From an uncultured Clostridium sp. (GTDB lineage: Bacteria; Bacillota; Clostridia; TANB77; CAG-508), in the NCBI GenBank assembly GCA_947648905.1, contig CANSPP010000001.1, positions 140,114 through 204,113 of the forward strand: a DNA stretch of 64,000 nt, read 5' to 3'. A program made the translations under genes and the position numbers. The notes under the pieces are model-generated. The model was not told the DNA's origin and ran no database searches. It saw only the letters and a program-made list of their open reading frames with translations. This document shows positions 46,480 to 55,791 of the stretch, piece after piece; position 1 is the first letter of the stretch; each line of letters starts with the position of its first letter.

Positions 46480-47601
46480 TTATTTTAATAAAGTATTACA
46501 AATATCAGCGGTAGAATTTGGTCTAGCTAAAAGGCTAGTATTCTCTTTCATAGAAGCAAGTTTTCCACTATCAGACAACAAATTGTGGATAACAGTTTTG
46601 CTATCATCAGATTTTTTAAGCCAAACTGCAATACCTTTATTTTCTAAAAATTCAGCGTTTTCTTCTTCTTGACCTGGAATAGGATTAATTACAAGCATAG
46701 GAAGATGAGAAGCTAAGCTTTCTGATGTTGTAAGTCCGCCAGGTTTAGTGACAACTAAATCTGAAATAGCCATTAATTCTGGAACTTCATTTGTAAATTC
46801 TAAAATTCTCACACTATTAGATTTATTGTTTTTTTCAACAATTTCTTCAAAGGTTGCTTTCATTTTAGGATTTCTTCCAGCAATAGCAATAATTTGTATA
46901 TCAAAATTCGATGTTATAAAATTTTCAAAAATTTCGGCTGTTCTGCTTTTCCCTAGACCAAACTCGCCTCCAGCGAAAAATAAAATTGTTCTTTTTTCTG
47001 GTAATAATTCGTATTTTTTAAAAATTTCTTGTTTATTATATTCCTTTAAAAATCTATTAGAAATAGGAATTCCAGTTACAAATATTTCGCTTTCAGGTAT
47101 ATCTTTGCTAATTAAATAATTTTTCATCTTATCATTTGCAACAAAGAAATAGTCTGTATAGTTATGTCCTACAAGCCATTGGTCATGTGGTGCAAAGTCT
47201 GTCATTATTGTTGCAATTTTCGAATTTATTTTTCCTTTTCTTTTTAAATAGCTACACATTTGACTACCAAATGGATGTGTAGAGATTATTAAGTCTGCTT
47301 GTTTTTCTCGTAATAATTTTAGCAATTTAATTGCCATAATTTTATTAGACCTAGAAGAGATATGCGCTAAAGGTCCTTTTTGAGAGTCAGAGTAAATTCT
47401 ACCCCAAGCCCAAGGTATTTTTTTTGCCATTTCTCTATATGCTGCAGTTGTAACTTTTTCTATTGTTTTATTTACATATTTCATACAGTCAATCATTTCA
47501 ACATCAATATCTTTATAATTTTCTATAATGCAATTTTGAATAGATTTTGCTGCATTCAGATGTCCGCCTCCATATGAAGCGTAAAAAATTAAAATTTTCA
47601 T
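46480..47601 (-). CDS. MGDG-synthase/UgtP-type processive diacylglycerol glycosyltransferase
   Basis: The 373-residue GT-B enzyme opens with ILIFYASYGGGHLNAAKSIQ, the GGGH acceptor loop of MurG-like lipid glycosyltransferases. TDFAPHDQWLVGHNYTDYFF, VTGIPISNRFL and the donor site KPGGLTTSESLASHLPML follow. It adds sugar to diacylglycerol for membrane glycolipids or lipoteichoic acid anchors. The start follows GAAAGGA. Confidence 0.9.
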   Translation of the reverse strand: MKILIFYASYGGGHLNAAKSIQNCIIENYKDIDVEMIDCMKYVNKTIEKVTTAAYREMAKKIPWAWGRIYSDSQKGPLAHISSRSNKIMAIKLLKLLREKQADLIISTHPFGSQMCSYLKRKGKINSKIATIMTDFAPHDQWLVGHNYTDYFFVANDKMKNYLISKDIPESEIFVTGIPISNRFLKEYNKQEIFKKYELLPEKRTILFFAGGEFGLGKSRTAEIFENFITSNFDIQIIAIAGRNPKMKATFEEIVEKNNKSNSVRILEFTNEVPELMAISDLVVTKPGGLTTSESLASHLPMLVINPIPGQEEENAEFLENKGIAVWLKKSDDSKTVIHNLLSDSGKLASMKENTSLLARPNSTADICNTLLK

Positions 47602-47713
47602 ATTAATAATTTCCTTTCACGCATATTCTAACATATTATTAAAAAAAATTCAAAATATGGAATATTTTTTTAAAAAATAATACAAAATAAAGAAAAAAGG
47701 AAAAGGTGATAAT

Positions 47714-48190
47714 TTGAAAAATTTATTAAAAATATTAATTTTATCAATAATTTTAATTGCAATGACAACAGCTATAGTAATTGTATGCAATATAGAAACT
47801 AGTAATAACACAAGTTATGGTGCAAGTTCAAAAACATCAGATGTACAATTAATGGCAAGAGCAATAAACGGAGAAGCTAGAGGAGAACCGTATGAAGGCC
47901 AAGTGGCAGTAGGAGCAGTTATATTAAATAGAGTAAAAGATTCAAGATTTCCTAATACAATATCAGGAGTTATTTATCAGTCTGGAGCATTTACAGCAGT
48001 AGCAGATGGACAGATAAATCAACCAATAGCAGAAGGCTCTACTGTATATAAAGCAGCACAAGATGCTCAAAATGGTTGGGATCCAACAGGTGGATGTGTA
48101 TATTATTTTAACCCTGCAACAGCTACAAACAAATGGATTTGGTCAAGACCACTTGTAAAAACTATAGGAAAGCATAGATTTTGTAAATAA
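47714..48190 (+). CDS. sleB: SleB-type spore-cortex/cell-wall hydrolase
   Basis: The 158-residue protein starts at TTG after AAAAGGTGAT, with an N-terminal signal helix (about 5-27). The hydrolase_2 domain LMARAINGEARGEPYEGQVA (catalytic glutamate in NGEARGE) follows, ending in the GGCVYYFNPATATNKWIW block. It lacks the peptidoglycan-binding domain of full SleB. The adjacent ypeB gene supports a cortex-lytic role in germination. Confidence 0.9.
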   Translation: MKNLLKILILSIILIAMTTAIVIVCNIETSNNTSYGASSKTSDVQLMARAINGEARGEPYEGQVAVGAVILNRVKDSRFPNTISGVIYQSGAFTAVADGQINQPIAEGSTVYKAAQDAQNGWDPTGGCVYYFNPATATNKWIWSRPLVKTIGKHRFCK

Positions 48191-48247
48191 AATTTATATG
48201 CATAAGAAAAAGTTAAGTAAATATAAAAAAGAAAGGAAAATAGAAAT

Positions 48248-49621
48248 ATGAATAAATTAATTGACTGGAAAAATAGATTAAAAAAGGGACATATGCTAAG
48301 TGTAATATGTGTATTGCTAATTATAGTGGCGGCTCTAGGATTTATGCTTTATCAGAAACAAAGAGAATATAGACAAGCTTCAGAAAATAGTTATAATAGG
48401 TCTTTTTATGAACTAGTAGACTATATACAAAATGTAGAAACATATTTAGCTAAATCCATGATATCATCAACTCCAGAACACGGAGCAGAAACTTTAACAC
48501 ACCTATGGCGTGAAGCAAATCTAGCACAAAGTTATTTAAGTATGTTACCAATAGAAAGCCAAGAATTAGAAAACACAGAAAAATTCTTAAATCAAGTAAG
48601 TGATTATAGTTATAGTCTATCTAGAAAAAATATATATAATGAAGGATTAAGCGAAGAAGACTTTAAAAATTTAAAAGAATTACACACATATAGTGTAGAG
48701 TTAGAAAACACATTAAATCAGTTATCAGAAGATTTAAATAGCGGAAGATTTGAATGGGGAGAACTAACAAAAAAAGGAACAATAGCATTTGCACAACAAG
48801 TAGACAATATATCAAAAGAAAGTTTTTCTAATTTAGAAGAAAACTTCCACGAATATTCAGGACTAATTTATGATGGAGCATTTTCAGAGCATTTAACAGG
48901 AAGAGAGAAAAAAGGACTTACAGGAGATGACATAGATGAAAATCAAGCAAAACAAAAAGCAGAAGAATTCGTTGGAAAAGACAATATAAAAGAAATATCA
49001 AACTTAGGATTTTCAGAAAATGCAACAATTCCAGTATATGACTTTTCAATTACAAACAAAAATGACGAAACAATAAATATATCAATATCTAAAAAAGGTG
49101 GGCATATAGTTTCGATGAATGCAAATAGAGAGGTCAATGCAGAAACAATATCACAAGAAGAAGCAGACCAAAAGGCAAAAGAATTTTTAGAGTCAAAAGG
49201 ATTTAGCTCTATGAAAGAAACTTACTATTTGAAGCAAGAAGGGGTAGTTACAATAAATTATGCATATTCACAAAATGATGTGGTAATGTATCCAGACTTA
49301 ATAAAAGTTAAAGTTGCATTAGATAATGGAGAAGTTTTAGGAATGGAAACAACAGGGTATTTAAACAATCATACACAAAGAGACACAAGCAAAGTGAAAA
49401 TAAGTAAAGAAAAAGCAAAAGAAAATTTAAACAAAAATTTAGAAATAGCAAGTGAAGGACTAGCAGTTATTCCAACTGAGTGGGAATCAGAAATTCTTTG
49501 CTATGAATTTAAAGGAAAAGTTGATGATAAAGAATTTTTAGTTTATATTAATGCCGAGAATGGAAGAGAAGAAGATGTTTTAATAATTACTAATACTCCA
49601 AACGGAACATTAACAATGTAA
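48248..49621 (+). CDS. ypeB: YpeB germination protein
   Basis: The 457-residue protein has an N-terminal membrane helix (about 17-36) and a helical middle with YLSMLPIESQELENTEKFLN. Three PepSY-like domains in the C-terminal half include ENQAKQKAEEFVG, EEADQKAKEFLESKG and KEKAKENLNK. YpeB is needed to hold SleB in the spore, and the two genes are adjacent. This length and layout are normal. Confidence 0.93.
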   Translation: MNKLIDWKNRLKKGHMLSVICVLLIIVAALGFMLYQKQREYRQASENSYNRSFYELVDYIQNVETYLAKSMISSTPEHGAETLTHLWREANLAQSYLSMLPIESQELENTEKFLNQVSDYSYSLSRKNIYNEGLSEEDFKNLKELHTYSVELENTLNQLSEDLNSGRFEWGELTKKGTIAFAQQVDNISKESFSNLEENFHEYSGLIYDGAFSEHLTGREKKGLTGDDIDENQAKQKAEEFVGKDNIKEISNLGFSENATIPVYDFSITNKNDETINISISKKGGHIVSMNANREVNAETISQEEADQKAKEFLESKGFSSMKETYYLKQEGVVTINYAYSQNDVVMYPDLIKVKVALDNGEVLGMETTGYLNNHTQRDTSKVKISKEKAKENLNKNLEIASEGLAVIPTEWESEILCYEFKGKVDDKEFLVYINAENGREEDVLIITNTPNGTLTM

Positions 49622-49625
49622 AAAC

Positions 49626-49670
49626 AATTTTGGGACAGAGGTAAATGTATTTTATCTCTGTCCCAAAATT
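49626..49670. terminator. Convergent hairpin between ypeB and vanW
   Basis: Perfect 15-bp arms (AATTTTGGGACAGAG and its complement) enclose a 15-base loop. The GGGACAG core resembles the other GGGAC-type intergenic hairpins here. Confidence 0.8.
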
Positions 49671-49679
49671 CATTATGAA

Positions 49680-51314
49680 TTAATGTCTTTTATAAGTATC
49701 TTTAGATAGTAATTCTCTTCTAATAATAACACCATCGCGTTTTACAATTTTATATGCTTCTGCATAAATAGCATTAGCGGTTACTCCTGTTTGATAAGCA
49801 GAAATTTCTATTTGGCAATCGTCTTCTTGTTTTAAACCAAATATTTGGCAATTTGCAACACCATTAGCAACTGAGCATACTATCTTAATTGGATAATTTC
49901 TATTATTTTTAAATTGAAAATCTGTAAGTCCATAAACTACAGTAGCGTCTCTACTTGCAGGTACATAGCTAGGTATAAATTGATGATTTGTTCTTTGAAC
50001 AATTTCTAAATTAGCATAAATTACTGCATTGTACAAAGTACTTGTAACTTGGCAAATTCCGCCTCCTAATCCATCAACTTCTTTACCATTTACATATATA
50101 GGGGCCTCTTTATATCCTGCGGCAATAGTTCTTTCCCCAACAATTTTGTTATATGAAAATGTCTCGCCTGGCATTAAAACAGTTCCATTTATTTTATTAC
50201 CTGCTAGCATTAAGTTTGTACTTCTGTTTCTGTTGCTTGCTACGTATCTTGTAGAAAATGTTGATAGTAAATCTGGAAAGGCTTCAGTTCCTATCATATT
50301 AGTTGTAACATTAGGTCTTATAATATTTAAAGGAATAGTGTATTCACTAGCACTTTTATCACTTACTAGAGCTTTTGCTTCATCAATTGAGATTTTAAAA
50401 TCCACACCATCTTCAGATGGATAAATTGTAAAAGGTTCTTGTGTGTAGTATGCATCTTTTGGATCTTTGCGAACTTCATTGTATATGGTATCAATATCGA
50501 TATCTTTTGGTAATTGTGTTTTTACAACAAGTTCAATAGGTTGGTCATTTGCTGAAAAGTTAGATATAGCAGTTTTTATAGCTTCTATACTGGCTTCTAT
50601 ATCTACAACACAACCTTCTTTTCCAGCAGTAATAATTAAATTGCTACCTTCAATATAATAACTACTTTCTGTTACTGTATCAGGTAATTGTGTAGAAATG
50701 TCTTCTAAATTTTTTGTAATTTGATTTTTATCAATTTTTAAAATAGGTTCTATATTAATATTAGTTCCAAACATTGCAGACAATACATAAAAATTGTTTT
50801 CTAGAAAATTTCCATTTCTACCTACTTTAAATGCACTGTTTGTAGCAGTTTTAGTATCAAATTTAGCATTTATTTGAGAAACTGAAATAGTAGTTTCAAA
50901 GTCTCCATGCTTAACAGTTATTTCTTCTGGAAGTTTTTGCGATAAATAAGTATTAAGCTGATATTGTGTATCTGATACACTTAAGCCAGAAACATCTAAG
51001 CCTTTTATTGATACTCCTGATATTATATTTTGATTTACTGTATTATAAACTACAAATATTAAAGTAATTACAAGTAAAATTGTAATTATAATTCCTACTA
51101 ATATTACTAAAATTGATTTAGGTTTTTTATATTTTATATTATCATTATTATTTGTTGGGACAAAGTCTTTTGGTGGTTCAGCAACTAAGCTATTGTTTTC
51201 TTCGATTTTGTCTTGTTCAAAGTTAGTGTCATTTTCTGGTGTAGCTAGTAGCATGCTGTTTATTTTTTTCTTCTGTACTGTTGTCGCTTCTTTATCTTTT
51301 TCTTTAATGCTCAT
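49680..51314 (-). CDS. VanW-family protein with peptidoglycan-binding-4 domains
   Basis: The start at 51314 follows AAAGGAG and gives 544 residues. It has a cytosolic Lys/Glu start, one membrane helix (about 70-92), two putative PG_binding_4-like domains (about 100-310), and a VanW domain with RNRSTNLMLAGNKINGTVLM, NKIVGERTIAAGYKEAP and GGGICQVTSTLYNAVIYANL. VanW proteins are wall-associated; their exact role is unknown. Confidence 0.9.
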   Translation of the reverse strand: MSIKEKDKEATTVQKKKINSMLLATPENDTNFEQDKIEENNSLVAEPPKDFVPTNNNDNIKYKKPKSILVILVGIIITILLVITLIFVVYNTVNQNIISGVSIKGLDVSGLSVSDTQYQLNTYLSQKLPEEITVKHGDFETTISVSQINAKFDTKTATNSAFKVGRNGNFLENNFYVLSAMFGTNINIEPILKIDKNQITKNLEDISTQLPDTVTESSYYIEGSNLIITAGKEGCVVDIEASIEAIKTAISNFSANDQPIELVVKTQLPKDIDIDTIYNEVRKDPKDAYYTQEPFTIYPSEDGVDFKISIDEAKALVSDKSASEYTIPLNIIRPNVTTNMIGTEAFPDLLSTFSTRYVASNRNRSTNLMLAGNKINGTVLMPGETFSYNKIVGERTIAAGYKEAPIYVNGKEVDGLGGGICQVTSTLYNAVIYANLEIVQRTNHQFIPSYVPASRDATVVYGLTDFQFKNNRNYPIKIVCSVANGVANCQIFGLKQEDDCQIEISAYQTGVTANAIYAEAYKIVKRDGVIIRRELLSKDTYKRH

Positions 51315-51452
51315 ATGAACTCTCCTTTGTAAACTCTCCATTTTATTATATCATATTTTTTGTCGAAAAAAATAGAAAAAAGTAAAAAATAAATATTTTT
51401 TATGCAAGAACAACTTTCATTTTAATAATATTCAATACTTAAACAAATTAGT

Positions 51453-51481
51453 TGCAAAAAATAAAAAAAAAGCATATAATT
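51453..51481 (+). promoter_or_regulatory. Promoter of the murF-ddl operon
   Basis: TTGCAA (51453-51458) and TATAAT (51476-51481) have exactly 17-base spacing. They lie 31 bases upstream of the murF ATG at 51512. Confidence 0.7.
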
Positions 51482-51511
51482 TACCAAAGAAAAAATAGAG
51501 AGGTAAAAAAT

Positions 51512-52912
51512 ATGAAAAACCTAAAAATAGAAGAAATAATAAAAGTAACAGAAGGAGAATTAATACAAGGAGATAAAGAATATGAATGTATAAATTTTTC
51601 AAAAGATACAAGAAGCATACAAAAAGAGGACTGTTACATAGGAATAAAAGGAGCATCATTTGATGGAAGTAAATTTTGGAAACAAGCACTAGACCAAGGA
51701 GCGAGCACAGTAATAGTAGAAAATGTAGAAATAACAGAAGAAGACAAAAAACAATATCCTAAAAAGAACATAATAAAAGTAGAAAACACACTAGAAGCCC
51801 TATACAAAATAGCAAACTATAAAAGAAATAAATATAATATTCCAGTAATCGGAATAACGGGAAGTGTAGGGAAAACAAGTACAAAGGATATGGTTGCAAA
51901 TGTTGTTTCACAAAAATATAAAACACTAAAAACCTTAGGGAACAACAATAATAACATAGGATTACCATTTACTATATTAAGATTAAAAGATGAAGAAGCA
52001 ATGGTATTAGAAATGGGAATGGACCACTTAAGAGAAATCAGTTTGTTATCAACAATTGCAAGACCTAACATATGCGTAATTACCAACATTGGAACTTCAC
52101 ACATTGGAATTTTAGGGTCACAAGAAAACATACTAAAAGCAAAATTAGAAATCTTAGAAGGAGCAGATAATCCAACAATAATTATTAATAATGACGATAA
52201 ATTTCTAAATAAATGGTATAAACAAAATAAAAATGATAAAAATATAATAACATATGGAATAGAAAATCAAAGTGATATTATGGCAAAAGACATCAAACTA
52301 ACTATAGAAAATAGTGAATATACTTGTGTTTTAAATGATGAAAAAATAAATATGTATGTGCCTGTTGGTGGAGAACATTTTGTGCTAAATAGTTTATGTG
52401 CAACAGCAATTGGAAAAGTATTAGAAATAAGCAATGAAAAAATTGAAAAAGGAATTAAAAGTTTTGAATTAACTAAACAAAGAATGGATATAACAGAATT
52501 AGAGACGGGAATAAAAGTTATAAATGACGCATATAATGCAAACTGTGAATCTATGAAGGCATCATTAAAAATTTTAGGAAGTAGTAAAGAAAATAGAAAA
52601 ATAGCAGTGTTAGGAGATATGTTAAACCTAGGGGAATACTCAAAAGACTTACATAGAAAAGTAGGAGAAGCGGTAGTAAAAAACAAAATTGATATATTAA
52701 TTTGTCAAGGAGAGGAAACAAAATATATCGTAGAAGAAGCAGAAAGACAAGGAATGTCAAAAGAAAAAATTTACAAATTAGAAAATAGAGAACAAGTAAT
52801 AGAAAAATTAAATAAAATAGTAAAACCAGAAGATGTAATTTTAATAAAAGCATCAAATTCTATGAAATTTTATGAAATAGCAGAAAAGTTTATAGCAATT
52901 CACAAAAAATAG
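51512..52912 (+). CDS. murF: MurF, UDP-MurNAc-tripeptide--D-alanyl-D-alanine ligase
   Basis: The start at 51512 follows AGAGAGGT; an upstream in-frame extension begins before the promoter. The 466-residue Mur ligase has CINFSKDTRSIQKEDCYIGI near the start, the ATP loop ITGSVGKTSTKDMVANVV, LEMGMDHLREISLLSTIARP and the late VINDAYNANCESMKASLKIL. It adds D-Ala-D-Ala to the wall precursor, whose maker (ddl) is the next gene. Confidence 0.94.
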   Translation: MKNLKIEEIIKVTEGELIQGDKEYECINFSKDTRSIQKEDCYIGIKGASFDGSKFWKQALDQGASTVIVENVEITEEDKKQYPKKNIIKVENTLEALYKIANYKRNKYNIPVIGITGSVGKTSTKDMVANVVSQKYKTLKTLGNNNNNIGLPFTILRLKDEEAMVLEMGMDHLREISLLSTIARPNICVITNIGTSHIGILGSQENILKAKLEILEGADNPTIIINNDDKFLNKWYKQNKNDKNIITYGIENQSDIMAKDIKLTIENSEYTCVLNDEKINMYVPVGGEHFVLNSLCATAIGKVLEISNEKIEKGIKSFELTKQRMDITELETGIKVINDAYNANCESMKASLKILGSSKENRKIAVLGDMLNLGEYSKDLHRKVGEAVVKNKIDILICQGEETKYIVEEAERQGMSKEKIYKLENREQVIEKLNKIVKPEDVILIKASNSMKFYEIAEKFIAIHKK

Positions 52913-52931
52913 AATAGAAAGGAAAGTGCCT

Positions 52932-53951
52932 ATGTCAAAGAAAAATTTAGGAGTTATATTTGGAGGAATGTCAACAGAAAATAAAGTATCAGAGCTATCA
53001 GCAAATTCGATACTAGAAAACTTAGACAAAGAAAAATATAATATTTATCCTATATATATTTCAAAAGATGGCAATTGGTGGAAAGACAAAGGAGAAAAAG
53101 AAAAAATAGAAAACATAATGGAATACTTAAAGCAATTAGATGTTGTGTTTCCTGTATTACACGGACTTTATGGGGAAGATGGTACAATACAAGGATTACT
53201 GGAATTACTAAAAATACCATATGCAGGATGTGGAATTTTAGCATCTAGTGTAGGAATGGATAAAGTATATACAAAAGCAATTTTTGCACAAGCAGGATTA
53301 AAACAAGCAAAATATGAATATATAAGAAAATATAAAGATAAATATATATATGTAGATAAACGATTTAATGAAAAGATAATTACACTACAAGAAGCAGTAG
53401 AAAAAATCATAAAAAACTTAGGGCTACCAGTATTTGTAAAGCCATCTAGGTCAGGATCAAGTGTTGGAATAAACAAAGCGGAAACAAAAGAAGAACTACA
53501 AGAATATATAGAATATGCAACACAATTTGATAATAAAATTATTGTGGAAGAACAAATAGATGCAAGAGAGATTGAATGTGCAGTACTAGGAAACGAAGAA
53601 ATAGAAGCATCAGTACTAGGAGAAGTAAAATCAGCAGAGAGCTTCTATTCATATGACGCAAAATACAAAAATAAAGAATCACATACAGAGATTCCAGCAG
53701 AACTACCACAAGAAACAGCAGAAGAAATACAAAAACAAGCAATAAAAGCATTTAAAGCAATAGATGGAAAAGGATTGTCCAGAGTAGACTTTTTTGTAGA
53801 CAAAAACACATCAGAAATATATATAAACGAAATCAATACACTTCCAGGATTTACAAAAATAAGTATGTATCCACAGCTTTTTGCCCAAAGCGGAGTATCA
53901 TACAACGAACTATTAGATAAAATTATTCAATTAGGAACAAATAATTTTTAA
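52932..53951 (+). CDS. ddl: D-alanine--D-alanine ligase
   Basis: The start ATG at 52932 follows GAAAGGAAAG and gives 339 residues. ATP-grasp motifs are complete: VIFGGMSTENKVSELSA, VFPVLHGLYGEDGTIQGLLE, VKPSRSGSSVGINKA, EEQIDAREIECAVLG, and the metal-binding INEINTLPGFTKISMYP. Ligase specificity for D-Ala is suggested by the conserved YSYDAKYKN loop. Coupled with murF. Confidence 0.95.
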   Translation: MSKKNLGVIFGGMSTENKVSELSANSILENLDKEKYNIYPIYISKDGNWWKDKGEKEKIENIMEYLKQLDVVFPVLHGLYGEDGTIQGLLELLKIPYAGCGILASSVGMDKVYTKAIFAQAGLKQAKYEYIRKYKDKYIYVDKRFNEKIITLQEAVEKIIKNLGLPVFVKPSRSGSSVGINKAETKEELQEYIEYATQFDNKIIVEEQIDAREIECAVLGNEEIEASVLGEVKSAESFYSYDAKYKNKESHTEIPAELPQETAEEIQKQAIKAFKAIDGKGLSRVDFFVDKNTSEIYINEINTLPGFTKISMYPQLFAQSGVSYNELLDKIIQLGTNNF

Positions 53952-53956
53952 ATTTC

Positions 53957-53985
53957 ATGCCAACAGGGACGGACCTTTTTGGCAT
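53957..53985. terminator. Hairpin after ddl with GGGACGGACC loop
   Basis: The arms ATGCCAA / TTGGCAT enclose CAGGGACGGACCTTT. This is the third copy of the conserved loop. Confidence 0.8.
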
Positions 53986-54017
53986 AAAAAAATCCATAAA
54001 AGCTATGGATTTTTTTT
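53986..54017 (+). terminator. Second terminator after ddl
   Basis: The arms AAAAATCCATA / TATGGATTTTT enclose a 5-base loop, followed by a T run. Confidence 0.85.
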
Positions 54018-54064
54018 AAATTTGTGGTATAATAGTTATACCTAATTTTGGGAGGATGTTAAAA

Positions 54065-54928
54065 ATGGTTTTTAAAAATTATTATAAAATACTTGGCTTA
54101 GAAACTAGCCGAGTTAATATAGATGAAATAAAAATAGCATATAGACAAGCAGCAAAGAAATATCACCCAGACTTAAATGTAGGGGACAAGCTAGCAGAAG
54201 AAAGAATAAAAGATATAAATGAAGCATATAGAACATTATCAGTTCCAGCATCAAAAAGAAAATATGATAGAATTTGGAATTCTAAATTTGGAAAAAGACC
54301 AGTTGTTACAGGAACAGGGACAATAATTAATATGTTCTTAGGAGATGTTGAAAAACTAAATAAAAATGGAAAAACAAAAAAGCAAATAGCAAAAAAAGGT
54401 GAAAATATAGAAACAGAGATAACCATAAAACTAGAAGAAGCATTTTATGGTCGAAGCAAACAAATTTCATTAAGAGATGCCAATGGAAGAGAAAAGACAA
54501 TAACAATAGCAATACCAAAAGGAATAAGAAATGGAGAAAAAATAAGGCTAATTGGACAAGGAAAGCAAGGAGAAAACGGCGGAAAAAATGGAGATTTATT
54601 AATAAAAATAAACATCGAAGATAATCAAAGATTTAAATTAAAAGGGTGTGACATCTATACGGATTTATTACTTACACCTTGGGAAGCCGCACTAGGAACA
54701 AGAGTGTTAGTCAACTCAATAGATGATGAAACAAAAGTCTACATTCCGCAAGGAATACAGTCTGGAGAAAGAATAAGAATACCAAATAAAGGATATCAAA
54801 CAGGGAAAGACACAAGAGGGGACTTAATAGCAGAAGTAAAAGTAGTAGTTCCTAAAAATTTAACAGAAGAAGAAAAACAAATTTATACAAAACTGAATGA
54901 AATATCAAATTTTAATCCAAGAGCATAA
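54065..54928 (+). CDS. DnaJ-like (CbpA-type) chaperone without zinc finger
   Basis: The ATG at 54065 is chosen over 54056 because GGGAGG ends directly before 54056. The 287-residue protein has a J domain (YYKILGLETSRVNIDEIKIA, HPD in KKYHPDLN) and a short linker. Two C-terminal beta-barrel domains (IETEITIKLEEAFYGRSKQI, CDIYTDLLLTPWEAALGTRV, ESGERIRIPNKG-type end) complete it. There are no CxxCxGxG repeats, so it is CbpA-like. It presumably serves DnaK. Confidence 0.92.
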   Translation: MVFKNYYKILGLETSRVNIDEIKIAYRQAAKKYHPDLNVGDKLAEERIKDINEAYRTLSVPASKRKYDRIWNSKFGKRPVVTGTGTIINMFLGDVEKLNKNGKTKKQIAKKGENIETEITIKLEEAFYGRSKQISLRDANGREKTITIAIPKGIRNGEKIRLIGQGKQGENGGKNGDLLIKINIEDNQRFKLKGCDIYTDLLLTPWEAALGTRVLVNSIDDETKVYIPQGIQSGERIRIPNKGYQTGKDTRGDLIAEVKVVVPKNLTEEEKQIYTKLNEISNFNPRA

Positions 54929-54966
54929 ATTTATTAATAAAAGAGCAACTTTACATAAGGTAAATA

Positions 54967-54995
54967 TTGACAATTATTGCAATATAAGTTATAAT
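54967..54995 (+). promoter_or_regulatory. Promoter of the virD4 operon
   Basis: Perfect consensus TTGACA (54967-54972) and TATAAT (54990-54995) with 17-base spacing. It is the strongest match to consensus upstream of any T4SS-type gene here. Confidence 0.85.
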
Positions 54996-55058
54996 GTTGA
55001 ACAGCAATGAAGCGAATGAAAATCTATGAACTATACATAGAATAGGGGTGTGAAAGGA

Positions 55059-55620
55059 ATGGATGCTATACAAGGAAAACATTTTAGTATAACAGATCCA
55101 GAGGGAGTAAAAACAGTAATATATCAAGTTAATAAAACCGAAAAAGAATTCTTAAAAGATTCGCCAAAGTACACAGCAGAAAGACTAGAATATTCAGAAG
55201 AAATTGTACGGTAATTATAAAAAGAAGACTTTTTATGTTGATGATGTAAACAGACATAAAAATCAAATACTTATTTTATCTTTTGGAAAAGATAAAGTTG
55301 TTATTAATAATGGTATTCTAGAATCAGAACAAGTTAGAATATCAAAAAAACCAATGCCCTTTAAATTTGATACTATATATTCAGATCAAGCTCAAGAATA
55401 CAAAAATGTAACATACACACCTAACTTAAAAAGACCAATATTTATAATAGACCCAGAAACAGCAGAAGAAATAAAGCCAACACTTTATTTTGATGAAGAA
55501 ACAAATGATGTAAAAGGAAAATGTAAATTGAGACCTCATAAATCTTATTTCGTATTTGAAATGAGAGAAGAAGAGGGAAAAATTAATTTGGTTGGGGGAA
55601 GCCCAAAAATTGCAGATTAA
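55059..55620 (+). CDS. Unknown protein upstream of virD4, needs a +1 shift at CGG 55209
   Basis: The first frame (ATG 55059) runs 50 codons to CGG-TAA. Skipping the C joins it to the second frame for a 186-residue protein with no signal or membrane helix. Its N-terminal part (KHFSITDPEGVKTVIYQVNK) and its C-terminal part (TLYFDEETNDVKGKCKLRPH) suggest a beta-rich soluble protein. No family recognised. It starts the operon behind a perfect promoter and ends 16 bases before a 42-residue gene and virD4. The second frame could start only at a TTG with no ribosome site, so one joined gene is more likely. Confidence 0.7.
55209..55211 (+). other. CGG +1 recoding site in the gene before virD4
   Basis: Zero frame: ATT GTA CGG TAA. 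Restored: ATT GTA (C) GGT AAT TAT AAA. The zero frame stops immediately after CGG. Confidence 0.8.
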
Positions 55621-55636
55621 TTAAGGAGGAGAAAGA

Positions 55637-55765
55637 ATGACATTATATTGGCCACCAGAAAAAACATTCCAATACAGATTTAAAGGTCGTGAGGAATTAA
55701 CATTAACAATACCATTGGAGAACAATAAAAATAAAAAACAAGAAAATAAAGGTATTGAAAAATAA
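55637..55765 (+). CDS. 42-residue protein in the virD4 operon
   Basis: The ATG at 55637 follows AAGGAGGAG at ideal spacing. The product begins MTLYWPPEKTFQYRFKGREE and ends in a Lys/Asn/Glu tail. It has no membrane helix. The strong ribosome site and tight packing (16 bases from the gene before, 26 to virD4) support a real small gene. No family recognised. Confidence 0.6.
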   Translation: MTLYWPPEKTFQYRFKGREELTLTIPLENNKNKKQENKGIEK

Positions 55766-55791
55766 TCAACACAAAAGAGTAGGTGAAAAAT

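Noticed and set aside
55204-55620. The 138-codon frame after CGG 55209 as a separate gene starting at TTG 55204.
   Set aside because: No ribosome site precedes the TTG, and the upstream 50-codon frame has start and promoter signals leading into it.
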